NCBI GenBank assembly: GCA_963789785.1
Contig: CAWBNC010000003.1
Coordinates: forward strand, 62,001 to 126,000
Direction: 5' to 3'
From: JAEULH01 sp963789785
Lineage (GTDB): Bacteria > Pseudomonadota > Alphaproteobacteria > Rhodospirillales > Defluviicoccaceae
Length of the DNA: 64,000 nucleotides
The notes beneath the pieces are model-generated. The model searched no databases. It was not told where the DNA came from and saw only the letters and a program-made list of their open reading frames with translations. Positions 37,906-47,186 of this stretch are shown here, one piece after another. Made by a program: the position numbers and the translations under genes. Each line of letters opens with the position of its first letter. Within the stretch, counting starts at the first letter, position 1.

Positions 37906-39059
37906 ACGGGGATCGCCTACCGCATTACGTATCGGATGCGCCGTTCGATATCGAGACGGTCGATAGCCTGACGCCCGAACAGGAGCGCTACTTTCTCGCC
38001 TCCCAGTGGCGGCTGATGTGGTGGCGGTTTCGCCGCCACAAGGTTGCGATGGCAGCGGCGATCGTCCTTGCGGTGGCATACGGCGGTATCATCGTCTGCG
38101 AGTTTCTTGCCCCCTACAGCCTGGAGAGCCGCAACACCGGCTTTATCTACGCGCCCCCTCAACGCGTCCGGCTGTTCCACGAGGGCCGGCTGATCGGCCC
38201 GTTCGTCTACGGCCTTAACTACCGCCTTAACCTCGAAACGCTGCAACGCGAATACGCTGTCAATCGCTCGGATGTGCAACCGATCCGCTTTTTCTGCAGC
38301 GGTGACGCTTACTCCTTCTGGGGCGTTGTTCCGGGCCGCTTGCACCTCTTGTGCCCCGCCAAAGGTGGGGCGCTGTTTCTCCTCGGCACCGATCGGCTTG
38401 GCCGCGACATCCTCTCGCGCATCCTCTACGGCGCGCGCATTTCGCTGACTGTGGGCCTGATCGGAATCGCCATCAGCTTCACGCTTGGGATCTCCATCGG
38501 CGGCGCCGCCGGCTACTTCGGCGGCTGGATCGACAGCGTCGTCCAGCGGATCATCGAGATCCTCCGCTCGCTGCCCGAGTTGCCGCTGTGGATGGCGCTA
38601 TCGGCAGCCGTGCCGGTAACATGGAGTCCGATCCTCGTCTATTTCGCCATCACCATCATTCTTGGCCTTCTCGACTGGCCCGGCCTGGCCCGCGCCGTCC
38701 GCTCCAAGCTGCTCGCGCTGCGCGAGGAGGATTTCTGTACCGCCGCGCGGCTGATGGGCGCCCGCCCCAGCCGGATCATCGGCCGGCACCTCCTGCCGAA
38801 CTTCATGAGCCACCTGATCGCTTCCGCGTCGCTGTCGATCCCGACAATGATCCTGGGCGAGACCGCGCTAAGCTTTCTCGGCCTGGGTTTGCGCCCCCCG
38901 GTGACCAGCTGGGGCGTGCTGCTCACGGAGGCGCAGAACATCGAGGCTGTTGTGCTCTACCCGTGGTTGCTGCTGCCAATGGTGCCGGTGATCATCACCG
39001 TGCTCGCCTTCAACTTTTTCGGCGACGGATTGCGCGACGCAGCCGATCCGTACGAGTAA
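37902..39059 (+). CDS. ABC transporter permease (DppC/YejE type)
   Basis: The 385-residue partner permease has the signature FLLGTDRLGRDILSRILYGA near residue 155 and the ATPase-contact block AARLMGARPSRIIGRHLLPN. A roughly 100-residue loop between the first span and this block is longer than in DppC and resembles YejE. The start at 37902 overlaps the preceding stop; the open frame further upstream is a shadow of that permease. It ends the transporter operon. Confidence 0.9.
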   Translation: MNGDRLPHYVSDAPFDIETVDSLTPEQERYFLASQWRLMWWRFRRHKVAMAAAIVLAVAYGGIIVCEFLAPYSLESRNTGFIYAPPQRVRLFHEGRLIGPFVYGLNYRLNLETLQREYAVNRSDVQPIRFFCSGDAYSFWGVVPGRLHLLCPAKGGALFLLGTDRLGRDILSRILYGARISLTVGLIGIAISFTLGISIGGAAGYFGGWIDSVVQRIIEILRSLPELPLWMALSAAVPVTWSPILVYFAITIILGLLDWPGLARAVRSKLLALREEDFCTAARLMGARPSRIIGRHLLPNFMSHLIASASLSIPTMILGETALSFLGLGLRPPVTSWGVLLTEAQNIEAVVLYPWLLLPMVPVIITVLAFNFFGDGLRDAADPYE

Positions 39060-39273
39060 CGCTCTCCGCTTGGATGGTCACGGCCGAACCCAGACGCCAC
39101 CCAGTCGACGGTCATCGGCCAGTCGTCAGAGCCGAGGATCACCGGGTAGCGACCCTCCCCGGCCATACAAATTAAAGGTATAATCACACGTAGTGATCAA
39201 TTAAAAGTTGTTGCGACCGGCGTCAATCTACAGGCTCGTTCGTCAACTGCTTCCTCTGCGTCAAATTTGCGGC

Positions 39274-39279
39274 TATAAT
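39274..39279 (+). promoter_or_regulatory. Possible -10 box before the P460-like gene
   Basis: TATAAT lies 34 bases before the chosen ATG in a locally AT-rich stretch. No good -35 is seen at the right spacing. A second TATAAT is at 39179-39184. Confidence 0.25.
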
Positions 39280-39312
39280 TCGCCGTTGTGGGGAAGGGTG
39301 CCACAGTGGGTC

Positions 39313-40023
39313 ATGTCCCATGGTGCCAAGGCGGTGACTAAGCGGATTGCGGCCATAGTCGTGGCCGCAGCTATGGTGATTGGGCTCACGGGCTATTCCG
39401 GCCGCGCGGGCACCCACGCCGACAACCGCGACGACAGCCTCAGCGGCTCGGACGCTGAAGAGCCTCATGAGCATTTCGCTATAGCCGACGCGGCCAAGCT
39501 TGATAAAGGCGCGGCGTCGGTCGCCTATCATAGCCTAGTCGACCTCATGCTGCGGGGATATGCGGTCTCGGCCGAGCCGGCAGCGCGGCGCTACATGAGC
39601 TGGCGACGCTTCAACGACGCCCCTTATCCGTCTGCCGCTCACGGCAATCGCTACGTCAACAATTATGCCAACGCAAAAGCTGCGGCGGCGGGGTACGGCC
39701 GATCGGGCAGCAGGATGCCGCGCGGAGCGATTGTCGTCAAGGACAGCTTCACCGCGAGCGAGAGGGGCCATTTATGGCCCGGCGCGCTCTTTATCATGGA
39801 AAAACTGGCTGACGCTTCCAGCCCGCAAACCGCCGACTGGCGCTATGTGATGATCATGCCGGACGGCAGCACCTTCGGCAACTCGCAAGTCGATGCCACT
39901 AAAATGGCCTTCTGCCACGTCTGTCATGCTGCCCGAGCCAGCGACGACTACCTATTCTTCGTTCCCGAAGGTGCAACAGCAATGCCGGCGCCCGCAGGCA
40001 CTGCAGCGGGCGGAACGCCCTAA
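39313..40023 (+). CDS. Cytochrome P460-like secreted c-type haem protein
   Basis: About 236 residues with a signal sequence (IAAIVVAAAMVIGLTGYSG). The body matches the P460 domain: HGNRYVNNYANAKAA, MPRGAIVVKDSF, GALFIMEKL, DWRYVMIMPDGS, and the haem site FCHVCH (CxxCH) near residue 205. Cytochromes P460 oxidise hydroxylamine or related nitrogen compounds in some bacteria; the role of stray homologues is unclear. The longer open frame from 39208 lacks a better start. It lies alone between the ABC operon and flgI. Confidence 0.72.
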   Translation: MSHGAKAVTKRIAAIVVAAAMVIGLTGYSGRAGTHADNRDDSLSGSDAEEPHEHFAIADAAKLDKGAASVAYHSLVDLMLRGYAVSAEPAARRYMSWRRFNDAPYPSAAHGNRYVNNYANAKAAAAGYGRSGSRMPRGAIVVKDSFTASERGHLWPGALFIMEKLADASSPQTADWRYVMIMPDGSTFGNSQVDATKMAFCHVCHAARASDDYLFFVPEGATAMPAPAGTAAGGTP

Positions 40024-40225
40024 GCAACCACGGGCGGTCCGTGTGCCGGCCCAACGAGCCGGCAGATCTTGCCCGCCAGCCGGCGCTTGTTGCCGCATGC
40101 GGTTGGCGACCCACCGGGGCTCCGCTTCACCACACCTTAATCCGCGCGGGTTTTTCTATCTCCGTGCGTGGCACACCTTTCGCAACCACCTACGCGAGCA
40201 GAGGACGCAGCGGTTGAGGATTTGC

Positions 40226-41407
40226 ATGTCGATGACGCTGAGACCCGGCCGGGAGCGGCGCCGAAAGGGCTTCACCCGCAAGCGGCACGGCGCCCGTTGG
40301 CGAGGCTGCCTGGCCATGAGCGGGCTCGTGATCATGCTCGTGACCGGCATCGCCGCGCAGGCTGCGGCCTCGCGGATCAAGGACCTGGTCGACTTTGAAG
40401 GCGTCCGGGCTAACCAGCTCGTCGGCTACGGCTTGGTCGTCGGTCTGAACAAGACCGGCGACACCTTGAAGGACGGCGGCTTTACCAAGCAAAGCCTGCA
40501 GTCGATGCTCAATCGTCTGGGTGTCAAACCCACGGACAAGGGCCTGACCTCCAAGAACGTCGCCGCGGTCATGGTCACAGCCAGCCTGCCGCCATTCGCC
40601 CGTCAGGGCGGCCGGATCGACGTTACCGTGTCGGCCCTCGCCGATGCGTCCAGCCTCGTCGGCGGCACGCTTCTGGTCACACCCCTGCTGGGCGCCGATG
40701 GTGAAGTCTATGCCGTGGCCCAGGGACAGGTCGCGGTCGGCGGATTCGCGGCCACCGGTGCGGCCGAGAGCGTGACCAAGGGCGTGCCGACTTCGGGGCG
40801 GATTGCTGCCGGCGCAATCGTCGAACGCGAAGTCGGGTTCGCCATGGCCAACATGGACTCCGTTCGCCTGAGCCTCCGCAACCCGGACTTCACCACCGCC
40901 CGACGCATCGCGCAGGCAATCAATGCTTTTCTGAAAGAGCCGGCGGCACGACCGAGCGATCTTTCGACCGTGCAGATTACCGTTCCAGAGGCCTACAGCC
41001 GTAGCGTCGTCAACCTGCTTACCGACATCGAACAGCTTCGCGTCGAACCGGACCAGCCGGCGCGGGTTCTCATTGACGAACAGTCCGGCATCATTGTCAT
41101 GGGCGAAAACGTGCGGGTCAGCACCGTCGCCATCGCGCAGGGAAACCTGACGATCCGGATCACCGAGACGCCGCAGGTGTCGCAGCCGCGACCCTTCGCC
41201 GACGGCGCGACCGCTATTGTCCCGCGCACGGAGGTGGCGGTCGACGAATCCGGAACGAAGCAGCTCGGCATCGTCTCCTCGGGGGTCACCCTGCAGGATC
41301 TGGTCGATGGGCTCAACGCGCTCGGCATCGGCCCGCGCGACCTGATCGCGATCCTCCAGGCGATCAAGGCGGCCGGCGCCCTGCAGGCTGAAATCGAGGT
41401 CATGTGA
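40226..41407 (+). CDS. flgI: Flagellar P-ring protein FlgI
   Basis: The 393-residue protein forms the periplasmic ring around the flagellar rod. A basic N-terminus and hydrophobic signal (LVIMLVTGIAAQAAA) precede RIKDLVDFEGVRANQLVGYG, the conserved start of mature FlgI. DFTTARRIAQAIN, GIIVMGENVRVSTVAIAQG and the end GVTLQDLVDGLNALG also match. GAGGA precedes ATG 40226; the longer frame from 39893 overlaps the P460-like gene. It leads flgJ, an flgN-like gene, flgK and flgL. Confidence 0.95.
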   Translation: MSMTLRPGRERRRKGFTRKRHGARWRGCLAMSGLVIMLVTGIAAQAAASRIKDLVDFEGVRANQLVGYGLVVGLNKTGDTLKDGGFTKQSLQSMLNRLGVKPTDKGLTSKNVAAVMVTASLPPFARQGGRIDVTVSALADASSLVGGTLLVTPLLGADGEVYAVAQGQVAVGGFAATGAAESVTKGVPTSGRIAAGAIVEREVGFAMANMDSVRLSLRNPDFTTARRIAQAINAFLKEPAARPSDLSTVQITVPEAYSRSVVNLLTDIEQLRVEPDQPARVLIDEQSGIIVMGENVRVSTVAIAQGNLTIRITETPQVSQPRPFADGATAIVPRTEVAVDESGTKQLGIVSSGVTLQDLVDGLNALGIGPRDLIAILQAIKAAGALQAEIEVM

Positions 41408-41808
41408 TGACCGAAAGCGTGAGAAACAGCGTCGCGATGGCAGGGCCAGCCAAGGCGGCGCAAATCGCACCGGCAGCGCCGAAAAGCTCCATGAACCCGG
41501 AGCAGCTCCGCCGCGCGGCGAGCGAGTTCGAGGCATTCTTCCTCGCCAGGGCGCTGGAGCCGATGTTTGAAGGCATCGCAACCGAAGCACCGTTCGGCGG
41601 CGGCATGGCCGAGACGATGTGGCGCTCGCTGCTCGTCGACGAATACGGAAAGGCTTTTGCTAGGTCCGGAGGTATCGGCATCGCCGACGCCATGGTCCGC
41701 GACCTGGTGAGCCTTCAGGAAAACACGCCCGCACCCGACGCCGCGTCGACCCTGTCCGCCCCCTCGGGCTCCCCTTCACCACGCGATTCGGAGATGACGC
41801 ACCCATGA
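41407..41808 (+). CDS. flgJ: Rod-binding protein (FlgJ N-terminal-type)
   Basis: The 133-residue protein has only the rod-binding domain: RRAASEFEAFFLARALEPMF, GGGMAETMWRSLLVDEYG and RSGGIGIADAMV. The peptidoglycan hydrolase half of enterobacterial FlgJ is absent, as is usual in alphaproteobacteria. Its ATG overlaps the flgI stop (TGATG), and its own stop overlaps the next start, so translation is coupled. Confidence 0.85.
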   Translation: MTESVRNSVAMAGPAKAAQIAPAAPKSSMNPEQLRRAASEFEAFFLARALEPMFEGIATEAPFGGGMAETMWRSLLVDEYGKAFARSGGIGIADAMVRDLVSLQENTPAPDAASTLSAPSGSPSPRDSEMTHP

Positions 41809-42272
41809 CCAGCCTGGAAGGCAACGTTGCTATGACCGACACCGCGGCGTCGGGCGCCGCCGCGCTCGCCGCCCTCGATCGCCTTGCTGACGTACTCGCG
41901 CGCGAGAACGCCGCCCTACGCGCTCGGGACGTTCGTGCGGTGGAAACTCTTGCGGAGGAGAAGCGAGCCGCCGCCGATGAGTGCGAACGCCTTGTTTCAA
42001 GCTCCGCGGCAAGCCGGGAGACAGGCGGCGCGGCCCGTTCCCCGGAGGACGCGCTTCTCTCCGTCAGAACTCGGCTCGCTGCCCTTCTGGAGGAGAACCA
42101 GTGGCGCCTGCGCGTCGCCAGGCAGGCGAACCAGCGCCTTGTCGAGACCATCGCTGCGGCGGCCCAGGCGCAGGCTCCGGGCGCCGGCGCCTACGCCAGT
42201 GACGGACGCAAGGATTTCACGCGCGGCCGCAATAGCAATCCGCCGGCGCTGACATTCAGCCGCTTCTTGTAA
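41805..42272 (+). CDS. FlgN-like flagellar chaperone (putative)
   Basis: The 155-residue protein is mostly helical and Ala/Glu-rich: ALDRLADVLARENAALRARD, VETLAEEKRAAADECERL and LLEENQWRLRVARQANQRLV. FlgN chaperones hold FlgK and FlgL before export and have this helical, low-complexity look. It sits between flgJ and flgK, the expected place. The start overlaps the flgJ stop (ATGA). Assignment rests on context more than sequence. Confidence 0.6.
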   Translation: MTSLEGNVAMTDTAASGAAALAALDRLADVLARENAALRARDVRAVETLAEEKRAAADECERLVSSSAASRETGGAARSPEDALLSVRTRLAALLEENQWRLRVARQANQRLVETIAAAAQAQAPGAGAYASDGRKDFTRGRNSNPPALTFSRFL

Positions 42273-42296
42273 GACGGCCGAATTCTTGTAAGACGG
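42264..42296 (+). repeat. 14-bp direct repeat before flgK
   Basis: TTCTTGTAAGACGG occurs at 42264-42277 and again at 42283-42296, a 19-base period. The first copy includes the stop codon of the flgN-like gene and the second ends just before the flgK ribosome site. It looks like a short tandem duplication. Confidence 0.7.
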
Positions 42297-42308
42297 AAGG
42301 AGAGTATC

Positions 42309-44463
42309 ATGGCCGGAGATCTGAGTTCCGCGCTACGTACGGCGTCGAGCGGCTTGCTTGCCAACCAGCGCGCGCTGGATGCCGTCGCCAACAATGTCGC
42401 CAACGTCAACACACCCGGCTTCTCCCGCAAGAACGTGCGCTTCGAGAGCCGGGCGCTGAACGGCGGCGGCGTCGGCGTCGAGCTCGGCCCGCTCATGCGA
42501 ACGATCGACGAAGGCCTGCTTAAAAGTATTCGTCTTGAGCGCGGAGAGCTTGGCGCGCTGTCTGTCCAGAACGACTATTTTTCCCGCGTTTCCGATCTGT
42601 TCGGTAGCCCCGAGAGCAACACCTCCCTAAGCCACCGACTGGCCGACTTCGACGGCGCAATCCGCTCTTTGGCTCTCGCGCCGCACGACCTTATCGAGCA
42701 GCGCGAAGTCGTCCGCCGCGCCGGCGACGTCACTCTGGCCCTGAGCCACTCCACCGATACCATCCAGACGCTTCGCGCCGACGCCGACGCCGCGATTGCC
42801 CAGACGGTCGAGGAGATCAACGGCCTCGTCGCCCGCCTTGCCGACCTGACCGCAAACATCGTTCGCGATACGGCTGTCGGCCGCGAGACCGGCGATGCGG
42901 AGGATCAGCGCGACCGTTCGCTCGATCGTCTGGCCGAGCTCCTCGACATCCGAGTCTTCCCCCGCAGCGGCGGCGATATCGCCATTCTCACCTCCAGCGG
43001 TCGCACTCTTCTGGACGGCACGGCCGCGCCGATCAGCCACGATCGCGTCACGCTCGTCGACGCCACCTCGACCTACGCCGGCGGCGCGTTCGGTGCGATC
43101 ATCATCGGCAGCGGCGCCACGGCCAAGGACGTCACCGACGGAGATCCGCGGCGGCAGACTGGCCGGGCTGATCGAAATGCGCGATGCAATCCTGCCGGAT
43201 CTGCAGAGCACGCTCGACACCCTCGCCGCCGGGCTTCGCGACGGTCTGAACGCAGCGCATAACGCGGGCCTGCCCTACCCCGGCCTGACCCGGCTCGACG
43301 GCACCCGCCAGTTCACCGAGCCGGCGCAACAGACCGTCACTTTTGCCGCGGGCGGCGACAGCCGTCTGGTGCTTTTCGATAGCGCCGGCAATGAGGTTCG
43401 CTCGACCTCGGTCCGCGCGCTGATCGGCGGCGCCGGCACCACCATCACCAACCTGGCCGCCCAGATCGACGGCTGGCTCGGCGCCGACGGTTCGGCCGCG
43501 GTCGTCGACGGCGCCCTGCAGATCCGCGTCAGCGCGAGCGGACGCGCGCTCGGTATTCGCGACGAGGCGGGTACCGCTCCGGGCAGCGCCGCGCAGCCTG
43601 CGAGCATCGCCTTCGACGCCGATGCCGATGGTCAGACCGACGAAACCGTGGCCGGCTTTTCAGCCTTCTTCGGTCTCAACGACCTCTTCGTCGACCAGTC
43701 CCCGACCACCGCACACGCTTCGGCCGTCCTCGCCGCCGATTTCACCGCAACGGCCGCGACGCTCAATTTCCGCACTGCTGCCGGCGCGCTCGGCACTCCG
43801 TTCGCCATCGCTGCCGGTGACGATCTAGCCACGGTCGCAGCGAAGATCAACGCGGCCACAGGCCTCGAGGCCGACCTTGTGCCCGAAGGCAACGGCATCC
43901 GACTGCGCCTATCGGCAACCGATGGCGCAGCGTTCACCGTGACCGAGGATCCCGGCGCCGGCGATACCCTGCTCGAGGATCTCGCCCTGACCACGGCAAT
44001 CGCCGGTCTTGCGGGTCGCGTTGGCGTGCGTTCCGATATCGTCGCCGCGCCGCAAAAGCTTTCCCGCGGCGCCATCCAGTGGGATCCGGGGCAGGGCGCC
44101 GCCGGGGGCTATCGCACCGGAATCGCCGACCAGACGACCGTCAACGCGCTTGCCGCCGCGTTCGCCGACAGCGCCGTCTTTGCCGACAGCGGTACGCTCG
44201 GCACCGTCGAGACCACGCTCGGCGGGTACGCGACGGCCATCCTCGGCGATGTCGCCGGGAGGACCAGTGGGCACACAACATTGACGGCGGAGCGCGGCGA
44301 GCTTGTCGACAGCCTTCAGGCCAAGTCGGACAACCTGCGCGGCGTCAACCTCGACGAGGAGATGGCGGACCTGATGGTCTTCGAGCAGGCCTACGCCGCC
44401 TCGGCCCGAGTGTTCGGCGTGATCAAGGACATGTTCGACACGCTCGAGCGGATGCTCGGTTAA
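42309..44463 (+). CDS. flgK: Flagellar hook-associated protein 1, FlgK (one apparent +1 frameshift)
   Basis: The first frame has the rod/hook start ALRTASSGLLANQRALDAVA with ANNVANVNTPGFSRKNV. The second frame carries EIRGGRLAGLIEMRDAILP, a Thr/Ala-rich middle and the C-terminal helix LDEEMADLMVFEQAYAASAR. Removing one G at 43140-43141 joins VTD to EIRGG and gives about 717 residues. GAAGGAG precedes the ATG. FlgK and FlgL link hook and filament. Confidence 0.88.
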
Positions 44464-44507
44464 CGCGCCGACGCCTTAGTGGTTGCAAACCAGGAAAGCA
44501 TGAAACG

Positions 44508-45807
44508 ATGAGCCGCATTGCCACACTCGCCGCCAGCAATACCCTGCTCGACCTCATGTCAAAGGTGCAGGACCGGCTTCAGGATCAGCAGGTTCAGGTT
44601 ACGACCGAAAAGGCCGCCCAGACCTATGCCGGCATTGCGCCGAAAGCCGGCCGGCTGGTCTCGCTGGAGACCACCAGAGCGGCGATCGGCCGCAGCATCG
44701 ACAACAACGCGATCATGCAGACCCGGCTGGAGGCGACCGACACGGCGGTCGAGGCGATGGGCGGGACGATGCGCGACTTTCGCGCCGTGCTGCTCGATCT
44801 CGCCGCCAACCAGCCGCTCGACGAGGCCCATATCGGCGCCGTGCAGGACTGGGCGTTTCGCGCCCTGAAGGACATGGAGAGTTATCTCAATACCGAGGTC
44901 AACGGCCGCTTTCTCTTCGCCGGCAGCCGCGCGACTTCGGCGCCAGCCGATCTTGGCCTGACCACGCCGACGGCCTTCCAGGCCCGCTTCGACGGCCAGG
45001 CGGTCATCTATCCGCCCACCCGCGCGGCCCACGTCGAGACGAGGGCGAGCCTGACACCGGCCGTGACCGGCGGGCTGACCATCGCCGGCGGCGACACGAT
45101 CATTGCCGGGACCGCAGGAGCCTTCGCCAACCTCGCGGTTGGGACGACCATACGGCTTTCGGGCAGTGGGCTCGGCAATGACGGTGAGTATACCGTCGTC
45201 TCGACCAACGGCTCCGACCAGATCAGCATCGCCGGGACCATGACTGTCGGCTCCGCCACGATGACGGTCGCAAACAGCATCAACAACGGTGCCGAGCCCG
45301 CCGCGACCTTGTCCGCCGTCAACTGGTACGCCGGAGACACCGTGGCGCAAAGCCATCAGGTCGACGACGGCTCGCTCTTTTGCCCTCGACCTCGACGGCA
45401 TCGATCCGAGCTTCGAGAAAGCCATCCGGGCAATGGGCATGATTGCCCAGGGCGCCTATGGCACCGGCGGGGGGCTGGAGCAGAACCTGGAGCGGGTCGA
45501 CCAGGCGATCGCCCTGCTCGACTCCTCACTGCAGCGTGCGACGGACGCGCCCGAGCCATTCGGCCCGGAGGCGAGCGGGAGCATCGAAACCGTGCGCATG
45601 GAGATGGGCTTCAATCTTACCGTGCTTGCGGAGACGAACGAGCGGCACCGTGACTTTGCCGCCACTCTCGACAATCAGGTCGCCGAGATCGAGAACGTCG
45701 ATCCGCTTGAGGCCATCACCCGCCTGCTCGATGACGGCCGCGCACTGGAAGCGTCCTACCAGGTGGTCGCCCGCATTCGCGAGTTCAGCCTGATGAATTA
45801 CCTGTAG
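44508..45807 (+). CDS. flgL: Flagellar hook-associated protein 3, FlgL (one apparent +1 frameshift)
   Basis: It starts MSRIATLAASNTLLDLMSKV, with NTEVNGRFLFAGSRATSAP near residue 130, the flagellin-like pattern. A TTTT run at 45378-45381 contains one T too many; removing it joins DDGSLF to ALDLDGIDPSFEKA and gives about 432 residues ending in an amphipathic helix (EASYQVVARIREFSLMNYL). The stop overlaps the convergent ChaN-like gene by 10 bases. Confidence 0.85.
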
Positions 45808-46850
45808 GCACCGCTCTTCATTGCTGCCCCGGCAGGAGGAGGGAAAACATACACGGCGTCAGCCAGATCGGCGGCTAATGCGCAAGCGTCGGCCTGCGCC
45901 ACCGGCAGCAGGACAATTGTCGGCGGCGAACCGAGATCGGCGAGCTGATGGGGAATGCCCCACCGATGCGCGAGATGGCCGGAGCCGGCAATCGCGACGA
46001 CGACGGCGCCAGGGTGGCTGGACGCGGCCGCGCTGATTGCCTCCGCCATGGCCCGATCCCAGGTCAGCTGCGCGTCGGTGAAGCGCGCCAGCCGAGCGTC
46101 ACTCGCGCCTGCCGATCCAGGATCTTGCGCTTGATCGGCCGCTCGGTTCGGATCGCCGGTATGCGCGCGGAATACGTCATCGAGAGACTGCCGGTAGGCA
46201 TCGGCCGGCGGTGCCGGATCGCCGATGCCTTGGCGCGCGGCGGTTGGCACTGAAGCCCAGCCGTCGCGAGCGACCCGGGCAACCAGGCTGCGATCGACAT
46301 TCAAAGCAACCATTGGGATGCGGTGGAGTCGGGCAAAGTGAAACAGCGGCATGTAGAGCCTCGGATCAAAACCCCACGTCTTCTGCCAGTTGACCGCAAC
46401 GAGAAAGTCTTCCTCGCCCAAAGATCCGGCGACCCACAGGTCGAGCGCGGCCTGCGCGCTCCGCGGCAGCATTTCGACGCCGATGACCATCGCCGGTCGG
46501 CGCCCTTGGATCGCAGCGAGTGTATGCAACTGCCAACGATGGTGATCGGCATCATCGTGGGCCTCGCCGAGAAGAACGATGTCTGCGGCCGCGGCGCGCC
46601 CGATCAATGCGTCAGCCGGTACTGTCTTGCGGCTTGCCGGCTCCAGCCAGGTCGAAGTCGCCGCGCAGGCGATGGCCGATCGTGCAGCGGCAGCGGCCTG
46701 CGCGGGGCCGTGGGCACAACCGGTCGACAGTGCGGCAAGGGCCAGTGCACCCGCCGTCATGAGCTGCCGCGCACGATCCGGCATGCCATGTCGCGCCGGG
46801 AGGGCGTCAAATAGGCTCAGGCCAATCCGTCGGAGGTGGCGAGGCGTCAC
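45798..46850 (-). CDS. ChaN-family (haem-binding uptake/Tiki-like) lipoprotein
   Basis: The 350-residue protein has ChaN-family blocks: DIVLLGEAHDDADHHRW near residue 90, VIGVEMLPRSAQ, ALNVDRSLVARVARDGW, TWDRAMAEAI and AGSGHLAHRWGIP. A lipobox LAALSTGC lies near residue 45, so the protein is probably a lipoprotein. ChaN from Campylobacter binds haem pairs; an iron role is inferred. GTG 46850 follows AGGGAG; ATG 46784 would give a more usual signal length but lacks a ribosome site. Confidence 0.78.
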   Translation of the reverse strand: MTPRHLRRIGLSLFDALPARHGMPDRARQLMTAGALALAALSTGCAHGPAQAAAAARSAIACAATSTWLEPASRKTVPADALIGRAAAADIVLLGEAHDDADHHRWQLHTLAAIQGRRPAMVIGVEMLPRSAQAALDLWVAGSLGEEDFLVAVNWQKTWGFDPRLYMPLFHFARLHRIPMVALNVDRSLVARVARDGWASVPTAARQGIGDPAPPADAYRQSLDDVFRAHTGDPNRAADQAQDPGSAGASDARLARFTDAQLTWDRAMAEAISAAASSHPGAVVVAIAGSGHLAHRWGIPHQLADLGSPPTIVLLPVAQADACALAADLADAVYVFPPPAGAAMKSGAYR

Positions 46851-47186
46851 GCGATCTCCCTATCAATAAGCGGCCGGGTCGATCCGATTCCGTCCGCTGC
46901 GGCGGTTGCGCGCCGCCATCCTCCGGCCTGGCCAGCGCCGCCATAACCCGTCCCTGCTGCCGCCGACGAAAACGGACGCGATGTCCGCTCCGCGCGCGCC
47001 ACGCCATCCGGCTTCCCGTCATGTCGAATCCCCCCTGTGGATGACACCATGCAAAAGCGAGTTTCGAGCGCGATTCTGAGCGACGCACGATAGCGCGTGC
47101 AAGCCTGAATCGCGTCCGCGTCGCAGCGCACATCTCGCAAAACCCGGGCACTGCGGCATTTGTTGACGCCACTTGCGGCCGCCGCC
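46851..47186. other. Intergenic region between divergent ChaN-like and deacetylase-like genes
   Basis: About 335 bases with no convincing gene. Two overlapping minus-strand frames here, one behind a GGGGGG site with ATG at 47022, were judged unlikely. No clear promoter elements were found. Confidence 0.35.

Noticed and set aside
39179..39184. TATAAT as a second promoter in the gap after the ABC permease
   Set aside because: No -35 at suitable spacing and it is far from the chosen start; kept only as a remark under the nearer box.
46807..47022. Minus-strand ORF of about 71 codons with a GGGGGG site before ATG 47022
   Set aside because: Arg-rich, codon use unlike neighbours, and it runs over the start of the ChaN-like gene; the purine run may be chance.
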